From contig NZ_RHQN01000010.1 in assembly GCF_003935425.1 (NCBI RefSeq), positions 1-64,000 on the forward strand: 64,000 bases of DNA. Direction: 5' to 3'. A program made the translations under genes and the position numbers. The stretch comes from Pseudomonas sp. v388 (GTDB lineage: Bacteria > Pseudomonadota > Gammaproteobacteria > Pseudomonadales > Pseudomonadaceae). The notes below the pieces were generated by a model, which was not told the DNA's origin, made no database searches, and saw only the letters and a list, made by a program, of their open reading frames with translations. Position 1 is the first letter of the stretch. Every line of letters begins with the position of its first letter. Positions 50,818 to 58,732 of this stretch are shown here, in pieces.

Positions 50818-51489
50818 TCAGTCGTCGCGGCTCATGATGCCGAAGATCTGCAACAGGCTGACGAACAGGTTGTAGATCGACACATACAGGCTGACGGTCG
50901 CCATGATGTAGTTACGCTCGCCGCCGTGAATGATCGCGCTGGTCTGGAACAGGATGCAGACCGACGAGAACAGAACGAAGCCGGCGCTGATCGCCAGTTG
51001 CAGGCCGCTGATCTGGAAGAACAGGCTGGCAACTACCGCACCGAGCAGGACGAAGAAACCGGCGGTGATGAAACCGCCCAGGAAGCTCATGTCCTTGCGG
51101 GTCATCAGTACGTAGGCCGACAGACCACCGAACACCAGCGCGGTCATGGCGAACGCGGAGCTGACGACTTCAGCGCCACCGGTCATGCCAAGGTAGCGGT
51201 TGAGGATCGGGCCCAGCAGGAAGCCCATGAAGCCGGTCAGCGCGAAGGTCGAAACCAGGCCCCAGACCGAATCACGCAGCTTGTTGGTGAGAAAGAACAG
51301 GCCGTAGAAACCGATCAGCACGACGAATATGTTCGGATAGCCAACGCGCATCTGCTGAGCGACGAACGCCATGACACCGCTGAATGCAAGGGTCAGGGCC
51401 AGAAGACCATAAGTGTTGCGCAGGACACGACTAACCTCTAGTTGGTCGGCCTGCATGCCGGTTTTAAGGGCGTAATCCTGTTCGCGCAT
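50818..51489 (-). CDS. yccA: Bax inhibitor-1/YccA family membrane protein
   Basis: This 223-residue protein has seven predicted helices from residue 22 to the C terminus, ending in the family's hydrophilic FGIMSRDD tail. Motifs include YGLLALTLAFSGVMAF and LYVSIYNLFVSLLQIFGI (split here as YVSIYNLFVSLLQI). E. coli YccA binds FtsH; others act as pH-gated Ca2+ leak channels. The start is MREQDYALKTG at 51487-51489, with AAGGAG just before it. It is monocistronic with its own terminator. Confidence 0.92.
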   Translation of the reverse strand: MREQDYALKTGMQADQLEVSRVLRNTYGLLALTLAFSGVMAFVAQQMRVGYPNIFVVLIGFYGLFFLTNKLRDSVWGLVSTFALTGFMGFLLGPILNRYLGMTGGAEVVSSAFAMTALVFGGLSAYVLMTRKDMSFLGGFITAGFFVLLGAVVASLFFQISGLQLAISAGFVLFSSVCILFQTSAIIHGGERNYIMATVSLYVSIYNLFVSLLQIFGIMSRDD

Positions 51490-51611
51490 GGCGAAACTCC
51501 TTACTGTTGAAATGTTGAGTTGCAAAGATCATAACAGAGGCGCCGCCACTGGCCACCCGGAGAGTTTGACAGCGTGTTTCATTCCGGTATTATGGCGCCC
51601 GCAACAAATGC

Positions 51612-51699
51612 GGAGATATGGCCGAGTGGTTTAAGGCAGCAGTCTTGAAAACTGCCGACTGTAACAGGTCCTAGAGTTCGAATCTCTATGTCTCCGCCA
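51612..51699 (+). tRNA. serT: tRNA-Ser (anticodon TGA)
   Basis: An 88-base class II tRNA. The acceptor stem GGAGATA pairs with TGTCTCC (one G-T pair), and G73 and an encoded CCA end it. The D arm is GGCCGAGTGGTTTAAGGC. The anticodon stem GCAGT/ACTGC holds the loop CTTGAAA, giving anticodon TGA. A long variable arm (about GCCGACTGTAACAGGTC) and a T arm with TTCGAAT are present. It reads UCN codons. A phage integrase gene begins just beyond, so this is the probable attachment site. Confidence 0.95.
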
Positions 51700-51712
51700 T
51701 CTTCGACACGCT

Positions 51713-51738
51713 AAAGCCCTGAGAATTCAGGGCTTTTT
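51713..51738 (+). terminator. Terminator after tRNA-Ser
   Basis: AAAGCCCTGA-GAAT-TCAGGGCTTTTTCG is a perfect 10-bp stem with T-tract, 14 bases past the tRNA. On the minus strand it could also end integrase transcription. Confidence 0.85.
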
Positions 51739-51779
51739 CGTTTCTGCCGCGCGCACGGTCAACACAGCCACGAAGGCCG

Positions 51780-51810
51780 GGCGTCCCGCATTTTCGCAGG
51801 CGTCCCGCAT
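51780..51810. repeat. 12-bp direct repeat next to the integrase gene
   Basis: GGCGTCCCGCAT occurs at 51780-51791 and again at 51799-51810, a 19-base period, in the att-proximal gap between tRNA-Ser and int. Short tandem direct repeats in this position are typical of integrase arm-type binding sites. Confidence 0.55.
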
Positions 51811-51827
51811 CTATCCTTTTCTGGGAC

Positions 51828-52895
51828 TTATCTGGTCGGTTTCACGATTTCACCGACACGGCGATAAACTGTTTCAGTTATGCGCTTGTCAGTGTGCCCT
51901 AGCAGCCGGCTCGCATGTCCCAGGTCATCGATCTCGCTGGCCGCTTTCGGTCGAATATCCCGGAACTGAAAGTTTTGAATGCTCTGACAAAGCTCCTGGT
52001 CTCGATTCTCCAGGGCGATGGCCATCGCTTTCTGTCGAGCATCGTTGAACCTGCGCCGCAGCATCGTTCCAGTCAGTGGCAGCCCTGTTTCAGTCGTGAC
52101 CAGATACGGGCCTCTCAGCCGCCTGGACCGGTGTTGCTCCAGCAACCTGGCCACCAGCACTCCCAACTGGTTCGGTTCGCTGTCGATACTCAATCGGATT
52201 CTCAGCTTCTTGGCCGTCTTCCCCTGAGCCATCTGTAGAAATCCGTCCACCACATCGGTTGTTCGCGTCTTGAGCACATCTGCCGGTCGCTGCCCGGTCA
52301 GATAAGCCAAATCCATCGCGTCCCTAAGTTCTGAGCTGGCCATGGCGTATACGGCGTCCCAGATCAACGGACCCGCGTAGAAATCGCGCGGCCTTTCCTT
52401 ATTCTTTCTCACCCCGGTGACGGGGTTGTTGCCATCGAAAAGACCCCATTCCCGTGCGACGTTATAGACGTGTGATAGAAGTGACAGCTCGCGATTGGCC
52501 CTGATCTTCGCAGTACGCTTGTCTCGATACTGGGCGATGATCTGCGGCGTCACTGCGTTGACCGGCGCGTCACCAAACGCACCCCTCAATTGCTTCAGCG
52601 CAAGCAGGTTTTCCCGCTGCGTGCTGGGCTTTTTCCCAGGAAGGATCTCCCGTTCATAGCGATCAAAGACCTGGTCCAACGTCTTCACGCACACAGGAAC
52701 AGGTTTGCAGTCCAGCTTGGCCCATTCTCTCTTGGCGACATCAAGATCGCTCCCCAGCGGAATCTCGATTCGTTTGCCGTCGGCGTCACGTCCGTCATAG
52801 ACGTATGTCATCCATACTGTCCCGTTCTTGCGTTTCCTAAGTCGCCTTAACATCCTCGGCGGCAAATCCCTGTTTGCAGACTTCCTTCTCCCCAT
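51828..52895 (-). CDS. int: Prophage tyrosine integrase
   Basis: This 355-residue site-specific recombinase should integrate and excise the element at the tRNA-Ser gene. The N-terminal arm-binding/core-binding part (1-170) is followed by the catalytic domain, with R203 (TGQRPADVLK), the second box RDIRPKAAS (R315, with the usual His replaced by Arg312), H334 in LLGHTDKRIT and nucleophile Y344 (ETVYRR). It is the last gene of the minus-strand early operon, 4 bases after the DUF4224 gene. Its position pointing at the tRNA is the normal attL arrangement. Confidence 0.95.
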   Translation of the reverse strand: MGRRKSANRDLPPRMLRRLRKRKNGTVWMTYVYDGRDADGKRIEIPLGSDLDVAKREWAKLDCKPVPVCVKTLDQVFDRYEREILPGKKPSTQRENLLALKQLRGAFGDAPVNAVTPQIIAQYRDKRTAKIRANRELSLLSHVYNVAREWGLFDGNNPVTGVRKNKERPRDFYAGPLIWDAVYAMASSELRDAMDLAYLTGQRPADVLKTRTTDVVDGFLQMAQGKTAKKLRIRLSIDSEPNQLGVLVARLLEQHRSRRLRGPYLVTTETGLPLTGTMLRRRFNDARQKAMAIALENRDQELCQSIQNFQFRDIRPKAASEIDDLGHASRLLGHTDKRITETVYRRVGEIVKPTR

Positions 52896-52899
52896 ACCC

Positions 52900-53166
52900 T
52901 CAATTCACCCGAGACAAATCAAAAGACCAGGTCTCCGCAACCGCCCGCTGCGCCGTAGGGCTCACTCCGGCCAGCTTCAATCGCGCATATACCCGCCCCA
53001 CAACTGGCCGGCGAGCAGCAGTCAGCACGTAATTCCAACCGTTCATGTCCAGCCAATGAATCTGTCGAGAGGGCACCTGGTATCCGGTAATCACTGCCAG
53101 TTCGTCATCGGTCAGAATCTCGCTGCTGATCTTAAGATCGTTCATCACACCCATCCTTGAGTCCAT
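52900..53166 (-). CDS. DUF4224-type phage protein (excisionase-like)
   Basis: This 88-residue protein has the DUF4224 pattern ILTDDELAVITGYQVPSRQIHWLDMNGW (parts: DDELAVITGYQ, SRQIHWLDMNGW), found immediately upstream of integrases in many Pseudomonas phages. A role as DNA-binding recombination directionality factor is often assumed but not shown. GAGGTGAG lies 6 bases before the ATG at 53166; an internal ATG at 53145 is also possible. It sits between the helicase paralogue (3-base gap) and int. Confidence 0.75.
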   Translation of the reverse strand: MDSRMGVMNDLKISSEILTDDELAVITGYQVPSRQIHWLDMNGWNYVLTAARRPVVGRVYARLKLAGVSPTAQRAVAETWSFDLSRVN

Positions 53167-53169
53167 TTC

Positions 53170-53988
53170 TCACCTCATTCTCTGGCCTAAGCCAAGCCGA
53201 TAAGTCTCAACGGCCGCCATGTCTTGAACCTCCCGCTGAATGAGCATCCGTTGCGAGTTCGGCACATTCAGCAGAAAACCCAGGCAGTCCACCATCGCCA
53301 TCAGTTGGCCGAAATTTCTGGCCGAGCGCTCTGTGATGCAACCCGAGTGCATTTCGCCAAGCCCGGCGGTATAGGCGGGCGCCGCACGGTTGAACATGTG
53401 GAAAACGTACTGGCTGTGACTCTGCGTGAACTCCCGCCAGTAGCCCGCCTGCGCGGCGGTCAAACGGTTCAGGCTGTCGACGCCGCTACGCACCCGCTGT
53501 AGCCCATCCATACCCAACAGCTCCAGATGGATCAACCGCGTATCACAGCGCTCATCCAGCTCTGCGCACACCATCATCCCGCCACGCCAGATCACATTCG
53601 TCGTCTGCCCGCCACAGGCGAGGGCAAACACGCTGTCGTTATACAGCGGCAGAAACTGTCGCCAGTCGAACAGGCTCTTGTCACCAGAGCGACGTTCATA
53701 AACCAGAACCGGCGCATTGAGATGACTCGCCAATTGCGCCAGGTGGCCATCCGGTTTCTGAGGCGGATACATCTCATCCCCCAAAAGCTTCATTAGATAG
53801 CGCGTCAAAATACCTCTGCCGCTATCCAGCCCTCCGCTCAATTGCAGCAAGGGATAACTGCCGTGATCCTTTCGAATTTGCTCAGCGCGCTGCGCACCGA
53901 GCCACCACGCCATCGCCACAAATCCTCTGGGGCCGAAAGCGGTCCAGAAATCGTCGAAACAGATAGCTTCTCTCAGGCTGTTCTTCAT
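53170..53988 (-). CDS. Degenerate paralogue of the phage primase-helicase motor domain
   Basis: This 272-residue protein aligns with the C-terminal third of the upstream 906-residue protein. Shared are FWTAFGPRGFVAMAWWLG against LLWASFGAKGIVALAFWFG, the identical AEQIRK, and S.P.L..SG before the nucleotide loop. Also shared are the L..LLG helix after it and MAMVDCLGFLLNVPNSQR against MALVDCLELVCPLNEHQR. The Walker A of the large protein (GEPGAGKT) is GGLDSGRG here at 52-59, so ATP binding is probably lost. It could be a structural partner of the helicase or a neofunctionalised duplicate. It is frame-intact, 19 bases after the large gene. Confidence 0.7.
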   Translation of the reverse strand: MKNSLREAICFDDFWTAFGPRGFVAMAWWLGAQRAEQIRKDHGSYPLLQLSGGLDSGRGILTRYLMKLLGDEMYPPQKPDGHLAQLASHLNAPVLVYERRSGDKSLFDWRQFLPLYNDSVFALACGGQTTNVIWRGGMMVCAELDERCDTRLIHLELLGMDGLQRVRSGVDSLNRLTAAQAGYWREFTQSHSQYVFHMFNRAAPAYTAGLGEMHSGCITERSARNFGQLMAMVDCLGFLLNVPNSQRMLIQREVQDMAAVETYRLGLGQRMR

Positions 53989-54007
53989 ATCGCTACGCTC
54001 TCTTGTT

Positions 54008-56728
54008 TTAGGATTGGAACATCCAGCATTTGACCGTCATACAACGGTCGAACATCTGGTTTCGTGCGGCCTGGAAGCTGCGAACGGCGCTATCCACGGC
54101 CTTGTTGCTTTCGAGGAATTTGTGGGTACGCGACTGCTTGAGCAGGGCGCGTAACGTCTTCATATCTGCCAGATTCTGGCGATGCTCGGCGGCGCGTTCC
54201 GCGAATTCGTTCAAGTTGATGGCAATCACATCGGATTTTTTACTGTGGTTAACGACCGGGCCGTCGCTCAGGCTTTCCAGGTACTCGTACACTTCCCAGA
54301 AATCAGCCACCAGCGGATGGTCCGCGCTAATCGCCGCCTGACGTTCAAGTGCCATCCGGTTCAACAACTGATGTGTGCAGACGCGCTGATGTTCGTTGAG
54401 CGGGCAGACCAACTCCAGGCAGTCCACCAGGGCCATCATCTGGCTGTGGTTTTTGATGATTCGCTCGATGCCGATCTCTCTGATACTGCGCAACTGTTGC
54501 TCATGCACCAGAACACGCTGACCGAAGCGCTCCAGCACCTGGGACTCGGCTTTCACGGCTTGCAGAAGGAAATGGCTCAGTTCCTCAACCTGCAGCAGGT
54601 TGAGGTTGTCGGCCGCGTTGCGGCCCTCATCGGTCTGTGCCGGTCGCTCGAAATGCAACTTCACGATCCGCGTCAAAATAGCCTCTGATGCGCTGACAGC
54701 GGCGTTCTGGCTGATAGCAATCGTTGCCCGAAACGGCGGCTCATACGTCTCGTTGCCGCTGGTCTTCATACCCTTCGTGCCCAAGGTGCCGCCGCCGTAA
54801 AAGTCCTTGAGCTCGTCCCAGTCGAAACTCTTCACGTGCAATTTGTCGGGCTCGCTGCGATCACCCTCGATCATCACCACCGGCATGTTCGATACCTGCC
54901 CCATGGCACGCTGACGACCGGCGCGGGTAGATTTCGTAGGATCGAAGCCCTCGTAATCGCGGCCGAGCAGCTTCCACAAAAAAGTGATCAAGGTTGTCTT
55001 GCCGGCACCGGGCTCGCCGGAGGCTTCCAGAAACGGGAACGATTTGTAGCGCTTGCGGATCTGCTCGGCGTAAAGCGAACCAAACCAGAACGCCAGGGCA
55101 ACGATCCCTTTGGCACCGAAGCTGGCCCACAACAGAGGCAGCCAATCCGAGCGGTAGGCCTTTGCATCCTGCTGAACATGTACGCTGATGGACTTCTGCA
55201 GTGTCTTCAGCCGCAGCGGGCCAAGTTCGTAGAAATCCTCGCTGTTGATCGGCGTGACAATTCCATTGCGGACCGCCACATCCTCAAACACGTAGGCTTC
55301 GTATTCCCGGCTGTAACCGACGAAGTCAATCGTCTGAACCGTCTTGATCCGGAACAGCTGCTTTTTCAGGATCTGATCGAGCTGGTGGCCGCTGCCGGTA
55401 AACACCGCACCTGGTGCGATGTGCATCAGGCGCTTCTTGAACTCGCTCGAAGCCGAGAGCTGCGCGCCCGTGAAAGTATTTTTTACGCTGCCACCGTCAT
55501 GGGGGAAATCCACCTGGAAGTAATACCAGGCCTCATCGGTGATCTCATTGCGCTGGTAATACAGCGCTTGCGGGAAGCACTCGGCGATTTCCACTACCGA
55601 CCCGCATTGGCGTAACGCCTTCTCCCTGCGCTTGGCGTCGTTGAGCAACTGGACTTCGTGGCTTTCCGACTCATTCAGTTGCTCAAGCACTTTGGCGTAC
55701 TTATCGAAATCGAGCTTGAACCAGTACAGTCGATTGTCGAAGTTGAAATGAAATTCCCGGCACTCATCCAACTGATACAGCAGAATCCCTTTTTCCTCTG
55801 CGCTGGCGGCTATCAGCAGCGCGCCGAGGTGGCGGGTGTGAGCGATGTCCTTGGCAACTCGTTGTGTGAGTTCCTGCTCGTCATCGATGAACTGCCAGCG
55901 CTGATGCAGATCGTTCCAATCCACTTTGCGACCGTCACGCTGTGGCACCTGCGCGGCCTCGCACACGTAGCCCAGGTCCCTGGCCATCTTCACCCAGCGC
56001 CGTGTGTAGGTATGGGCTCCGGGCTCATTGTCCAGGGCCCAGATCAACTTCGGCAATTTGCCGGCGCGGGTCTGTGCCAGATCCTTCAAAGACTGTTCGG
56101 GAAATGCGTTGGACGACATTGCGGCCACCGCCGTAATGTCGTGGTGCAATAGCGCGATAGCGTCGAAGATACCTTCGACGATCCAGATCTCAGTGACCGC
56201 AGCCAAGTCCACGCTGGGCGGGCACCACCACACGCCTCGATAGGATTCGCCCTTTTTGAAGCGGGCTTTCAACTTCCCGAACCGCTCCGGCCGATCGATA
56301 AGTCGTTCCCAGTAACCGCCTTTGTCCAGGGCAAACCGAACCGTGGCACTGCCGGCATTCAAATCCCGTGACCAAAACTGCTCTTGGGTATACCAGCCAT
56401 TGATCAGATCGACCCGAAAGCCGCGGGCAAACTCAAGGTAAGCCCGGGCGGTTGCAACGGGGTCAGTGTTGGTCGACGGTGCACGCTCGCTCCAGTCGTT
56501 GAACAGATCTGTATAGATTTCTTTGATATGCCACGTCTGGCCGCAACGCCGTTGCCGGCCGCAGCGCAATATCCATGGGTTGGCATGGTGGGTATAAAGC
56601 TCTTTCTTGCCGCATGCCGGGCATCGACCGCCGCGCATGTACGTGGCACCAGGACCGAGCTTAAGGCCATAGTCCGCCTGCACCCTTTGAAGAACCTGCT
56701 GGCGCAGTTTTTCCTGCATCTGGCTCAC
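54008..56728 (-). CDS. Phage primase-helicase (zinc ribbon, toprim, ATPase)
   Basis: This 906-residue replication protein starts with a DnaG-type zinc ribbon (C36, C39, C56, C62; RCPACGKKELY). A toprim domain follows (VEGIFDA with the catalytic Glu185 and WALDNEPG with Asp233), then a DUF927-like helicase motor with Walker A SGEPGAGKTTL (571-578). It should initiate phage DNA replication in place of P2 gene A. The start is GTG at 56726-56728; an ATG three codons inside is an alternative. It is in the minus-strand early operon, directly before its degenerate paralogue. Confidence 0.85.
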   Translation of the reverse strand: MSQMQEKLRQQVLQRVQADYGLKLGPGATYMRGGRCPACGKKELYTHHANPWILRCGRQRRCGQTWHIKEIYTDLFNDWSERAPSTNTDPVATARAYLEFARGFRVDLINGWYTQEQFWSRDLNAGSATVRFALDKGGYWERLIDRPERFGKLKARFKKGESYRGVWWCPPSVDLAAVTEIWIVEGIFDAIALLHHDITAVAAMSSNAFPEQSLKDLAQTRAGKLPKLIWALDNEPGAHTYTRRWVKMARDLGYVCEAAQVPQRDGRKVDWNDLHQRWQFIDDEQELTQRVAKDIAHTRHLGALLIAASAEEKGILLYQLDECREFHFNFDNRLYWFKLDFDKYAKVLEQLNESESHEVQLLNDAKRREKALRQCGSVVEIAECFPQALYYQRNEITDEAWYYFQVDFPHDGGSVKNTFTGAQLSASSEFKKRLMHIAPGAVFTGSGHQLDQILKKQLFRIKTVQTIDFVGYSREYEAYVFEDVAVRNGIVTPINSEDFYELGPLRLKTLQKSISVHVQQDAKAYRSDWLPLLWASFGAKGIVALAFWFGSLYAEQIRKRYKSFPFLEASGEPGAGKTTLITFLWKLLGRDYEGFDPTKSTRAGRQRAMGQVSNMPVVMIEGDRSEPDKLHVKSFDWDELKDFYGGGTLGTKGMKTSGNETYEPPFRATIAISQNAAVSASEAILTRIVKLHFERPAQTDEGRNAADNLNLLQVEELSHFLLQAVKAESQVLERFGQRVLVHEQQLRSIREIGIERIIKNHSQMMALVDCLELVCPLNEHQRVCTHQLLNRMALERQAAISADHPLVADFWEVYEYLESLSDGPVVNHSKKSDVIAINLNEFAERAAEHRQNLADMKTLRALLKQSRTHKFLESNKAVDSAVRSFQAARNQMFDRCMTVKCWMFQS

Positions 56729-56833
56729 GTCACGTCACCATCACGACTGCGTATCTCATGGTCAACCTCGAATTTCGGGCGCAGCTCACCCAAACCCATC
56801 GAACATGGGGCAGGGCGGTGGGTTAAAAGCGCG

Positions 56834-57136
56834 TCAGGAAGGGTGGCGCGGCGTGGTCCGGCGACACGTCAGGAATAGGTGTGGCAGTTGCAGCGACCCG
56901 ATAGCGAGTCTTCGCGCCGCATGCGCGGTTTGCAGTTCCGTCCACGCGTTGTGCGTCAATCGCTGAGCCAGGACAGGCGGCACATTCAGGGAAAACGTAA
57001 GGTGCTCTACGCAGTTGTCGAACAGCAGGTCCGAGTCGATCAGGTATTGGGCGTCATGCCGCACCAGGTACGCGTAGGCTGCCCGTTGCATGCTGGAACG
57101 GTAGTCGTGGGTGAGTAGTTCATGCTTCATCGTCAT
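56834..57136 (-). CDS. Small phage early protein, unknown function
   Basis: This 100-residue protein is unrecognised. It is helical and histidine/leucine-rich, beginning MTMKHELLTHDYRSSMQRAA, with no membrane segment or known motif and an Arg/Thr-rich C terminus. The ATG at 57136 overlaps the stop of the Ogr-like gene (ATGA), so it is part of the early operon. A 105-base gap separates it from the primase gene. Confidence 0.65.
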   Translation of the reverse strand: MTMKHELLTHDYRSSMQRAAYAYLVRHDAQYLIDSDLLFDNCVEHLTFSLNVPPVLAQRLTHNAWTELQTAHAARRLAIGSLQLPHLFLTCRRTTPRHPS

Positions 57137-57429
57137 TGCTCCATGTCGTCTGAATCGTCCAACAGATCAAGCTGGTCGTCCTTGACCTGCGTATCGCGCA
57201 ACGCCTGCTTGCGCACCCGTGACGGTGCTTGCGGCACAACGTTGATTGGCTTTGCCAGCCCGGAAGGGCTCAACGCGTAATCAATCGTCTGACTGCCACC
57301 GTAGGTAGCACCGCAAACGAAGTTCTTGCACTGGTAGTACAGCGACCGAAAGCAGGGCGTCTGGCCTTCGGACGTCCTGATCACCAGAGGGCCGTAGCAG
57401 GCAGGGCAAACCAGCTTGTATGTGCTCAT
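57133..57429 (-). CDS. Ogr/Delta-type zinc-finger transcription activator
   Basis: This 98-residue protein has the Ogr/Delta Cys pattern: CPACYGP near the start, a polar loop RTSEGQTPCFRSLYYQC, then CKNFVCGATYGG. Ogr proteins activate late (tail and head) promoters of P2-like phages by contacting RNA polymerase alpha. The C-terminal tail is acidic (DDQLDLLDDSDDMEQ). Unlike P2, where ogr follows gene D, here it sits in the early operon, as in other Pseudomonas P2 relatives. The start is at 57427-57429. Confidence 0.85.
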   Translation of the reverse strand: MSTYKLVCPACYGPLVIRTSEGQTPCFRSLYYQCKNFVCGATYGGSQTIDYALSPSGLAKPINVVPQAPSRVRKQALRDTQVKDDQLDLLDDSDDMEQ

Positions 57430-57533
57430 GCGCCACCTACACGTTAACGGCCCCGATGGATCGTACTTGCGAAGTGAGGCATGGCCGCTCTGTGCAGCGC
57501 CCATGAACAGGTAGTAGTCGAATTTCCATGTCT

Positions 57534-57731
57534 TTATCTCGATCCTTGAGGTTTGTAGTTCGCCGAATACAGCGCTCGGCTCCGTCCGCACAGCTTCACC
57601 GCAACGCGCCGAAGTCGCGTCCTGATCAGCCATTCAGCAGCCTGATCCAGATCGGAAAACCGCTGGGAGTCCCGAACCCGCTCCAGGACGAGGCGCTCTT
57701 CGTCGTTGTAGGTGAATCCTGTCTGATGCAT
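57534..57731 (-). CDS. Small phage protein, unknown
   Basis: This 65-residue basic protein (MHQTGFTYNDEERLVLERVR...) has a helical N-terminal part and a C terminus rich in Arg. No motif is recognised. It fits the early-operon strand and spacing between the ribbon-helix-helix gene and the Ogr-like gene. Shine-Dalgarno is weak, so it is listed with moderate confidence. Confidence 0.5.
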   Translation of the reverse strand: MHQTGFTYNDEERLVLERVRDSQRFSDLDQAAEWLIRTRLRRVAVKLCGRSRALYSANYKPQGSR

Positions 57732-57756
57732 ATCAGGTGCTCTTGATCCGCTCTGT

Positions 57757-57948
57757 TCAGGAGGCCAGTGCCGTTAAAGTGGTTTCCGGCAACAACAGGG
57801 CACGAGCCTCGGTCATCACCAGTGCTCTCAAAAGCTGGGCTTTCTCGATGCCGGTGTAATTGACCAGCGCTGTGATCAAGTCCTGCTCGTAGTCATCCAG
57901 GCTCAACGTTGCGCGGTGTTTGCGGATTCGTTTTGCATCCTGATACAT
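57757..57948 (-). CDS. Ribbon-helix-helix-like small DNA-binding protein
   Basis: This 63-residue protein has a short N-terminal basic strand (KHRATLSLDDYEQDL). Two predicted helices, LITALVNYTG and EKAQLLRALVMTEAR, match the Arc/MetJ ribbon-helix-helix layout. AAGGAA lies 6 bases before the ATG at 57946-57948. The gene overlaps the 3' end of the preceding HTH gene by 46 bases in a different frame. Probably a phage early regulator; the target is unknown. Confidence 0.7.
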   Translation of the reverse strand: MYQDAKRIRKHRATLSLDDYEQDLITALVNYTGIEKAQLLRALVMTEARALLLPETTLTALAS

Positions 57949-58202
57949 GCAATGTTCCTTGTTGGAGTGGTGGGGGATGTGTGAGTAAGCAAGCAGGCAG
58001 GCAATACGCCCGCCTTTATGCCGAGCAGAACCGCAGCCCTGTGCGCCTCGCCGCGGCGTCCTTTCTTGCGTCCGTTCAACAGGTCGCTGACCAAATTTTT
58101 GTTCAATGCATGGATGCGCGAGAACTCGGCAATGCTGATGCCTTGGCAATCAAGAGCAGCGCGGGCTTGCTCGGGTGTAAGGGGGGCGGGCATAGTGTTC
58201 AT
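57903..58202 (-). CDS. Phage HTH regulator (Cox-like position)
   Basis: This 99-residue protein has a helix-turn-helix region GISIAEFSRIHALNKNLVSDLLNGRKKGRRGEAH (parts: SIAEFSRIHALNKN, LLNGRKKGRRGEAH), like the BcepMu gp16 group of phage DNA-binding proteins. It is the first gene of the minus-strand early operon and diverges from the repressor, which is where Cox/Apl-type antirepressor-excisionases sit in P2 relatives. The last 15 residues are encoded in the overlap with the next gene. A Cox role is inferred from position only. Confidence 0.72.
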   Translation of the reverse strand: MNTMPAPLTPEQARAALDCQGISIAEFSRIHALNKNLVSDLLNGRKKGRRGEAHRAAVLLGIKAGVLPACLLTHTSPTTPTRNIACIRMQNESANTAQR

Positions 58203-58231
58203 CGGTGTACGTTCGTGTTCATGTGGAGCTA

Positions 58232-58259
58232 ATTATGCACGCATTTTTGTGCGTGTAAA
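58232..58259. promoter_or_regulatory. Lysogeny switch: early promoter with embedded palindromic operator
   Basis: On the minus strand TTTACA (58254-58259), 16 bases and CATAAT (58232-58237) form a plausible promoter for the HTH-regulator operon. Exactly between the two boxes lies an inverted repeat, CACGCA (58238-58243) and TGCGTG (58250-58255). A further similar half-site, GTTCGTGT, lies at about 58211-58218. This is a textbook repressor operator position between the divergent repressor and early genes. Confidence 0.6.
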
Positions 58260-58299
58260 TATCTTCGCGCCTAATAAATTGTGCTTAGAGGTGTGTTCT

Positions 58300-58635
58300 G
58301 TGGTTGGGGCAGGGGATCGCTTGCGTGAAGAGCGGATAGCGCTTGGGCTAAAGCAGGAAGAATTCGCGCAGCTGGGCGGCGTCAATCGAAACACTCAAGG
58401 CAGTTATGAGAAAGGGGAGCGTAACCCTGACACGGCGTACCTCACCGCCGTTGCAGCGGTGGGAGTGGACGTGCTTTACGTCATTACCGGAGCAAGAGGC
58501 AGCCCGGCCCTGAAGGACCTCAGCGGTGCCGAAGCAGAGCTCGTGGACAAGTATCGCGCTATCTCGAATGAGGACCGGGACGCTATAGACCGGATCATTA
58601 CAGCGATGGCCGAGCTGGCAACACGAAGGAAATAA
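58300..58635 (+). CDS. Prophage repressor (XRE-family HTH)
   Basis: This 111-residue protein has an N-terminal Cro/C1 helix-turn-helix (DRLREERIALGLKQEEFAQLGGVNRNTQGSYEKG, in parts RLREERIALGLKQEEFAQLG and TQGSYEKGERNPDT). A short helical C-terminal region lacks the LexA-type protease domain, so it is a P2 C-like rather than a lambda CI-like repressor. The GTG at 58300 is preferred because AGAGG stands 8 bases before it; GTG 58291 is an alternative. It is divergent from the early operon and likely co-transcribed with the two cargo genes after it. Confidence 0.85.
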   Translation: MVGAGDRLREERIALGLKQEEFAQLGGVNRNTQGSYEKGERNPDTAYLTAVAAVGVDVLYVITGARGSPALKDLSGAEAELVDKYRAISNEDRDAIDRIITAMAELATRRK

Positions 58636-58732
58636 ATCGACTCGATTTAATTAGCTTGCTATCAGTTTAAAAGTCAAGATTCTAATTGCATTATGTAACT
58701 TCCTTCTGATGTTTGCGGAAAGGAGTAATCTA

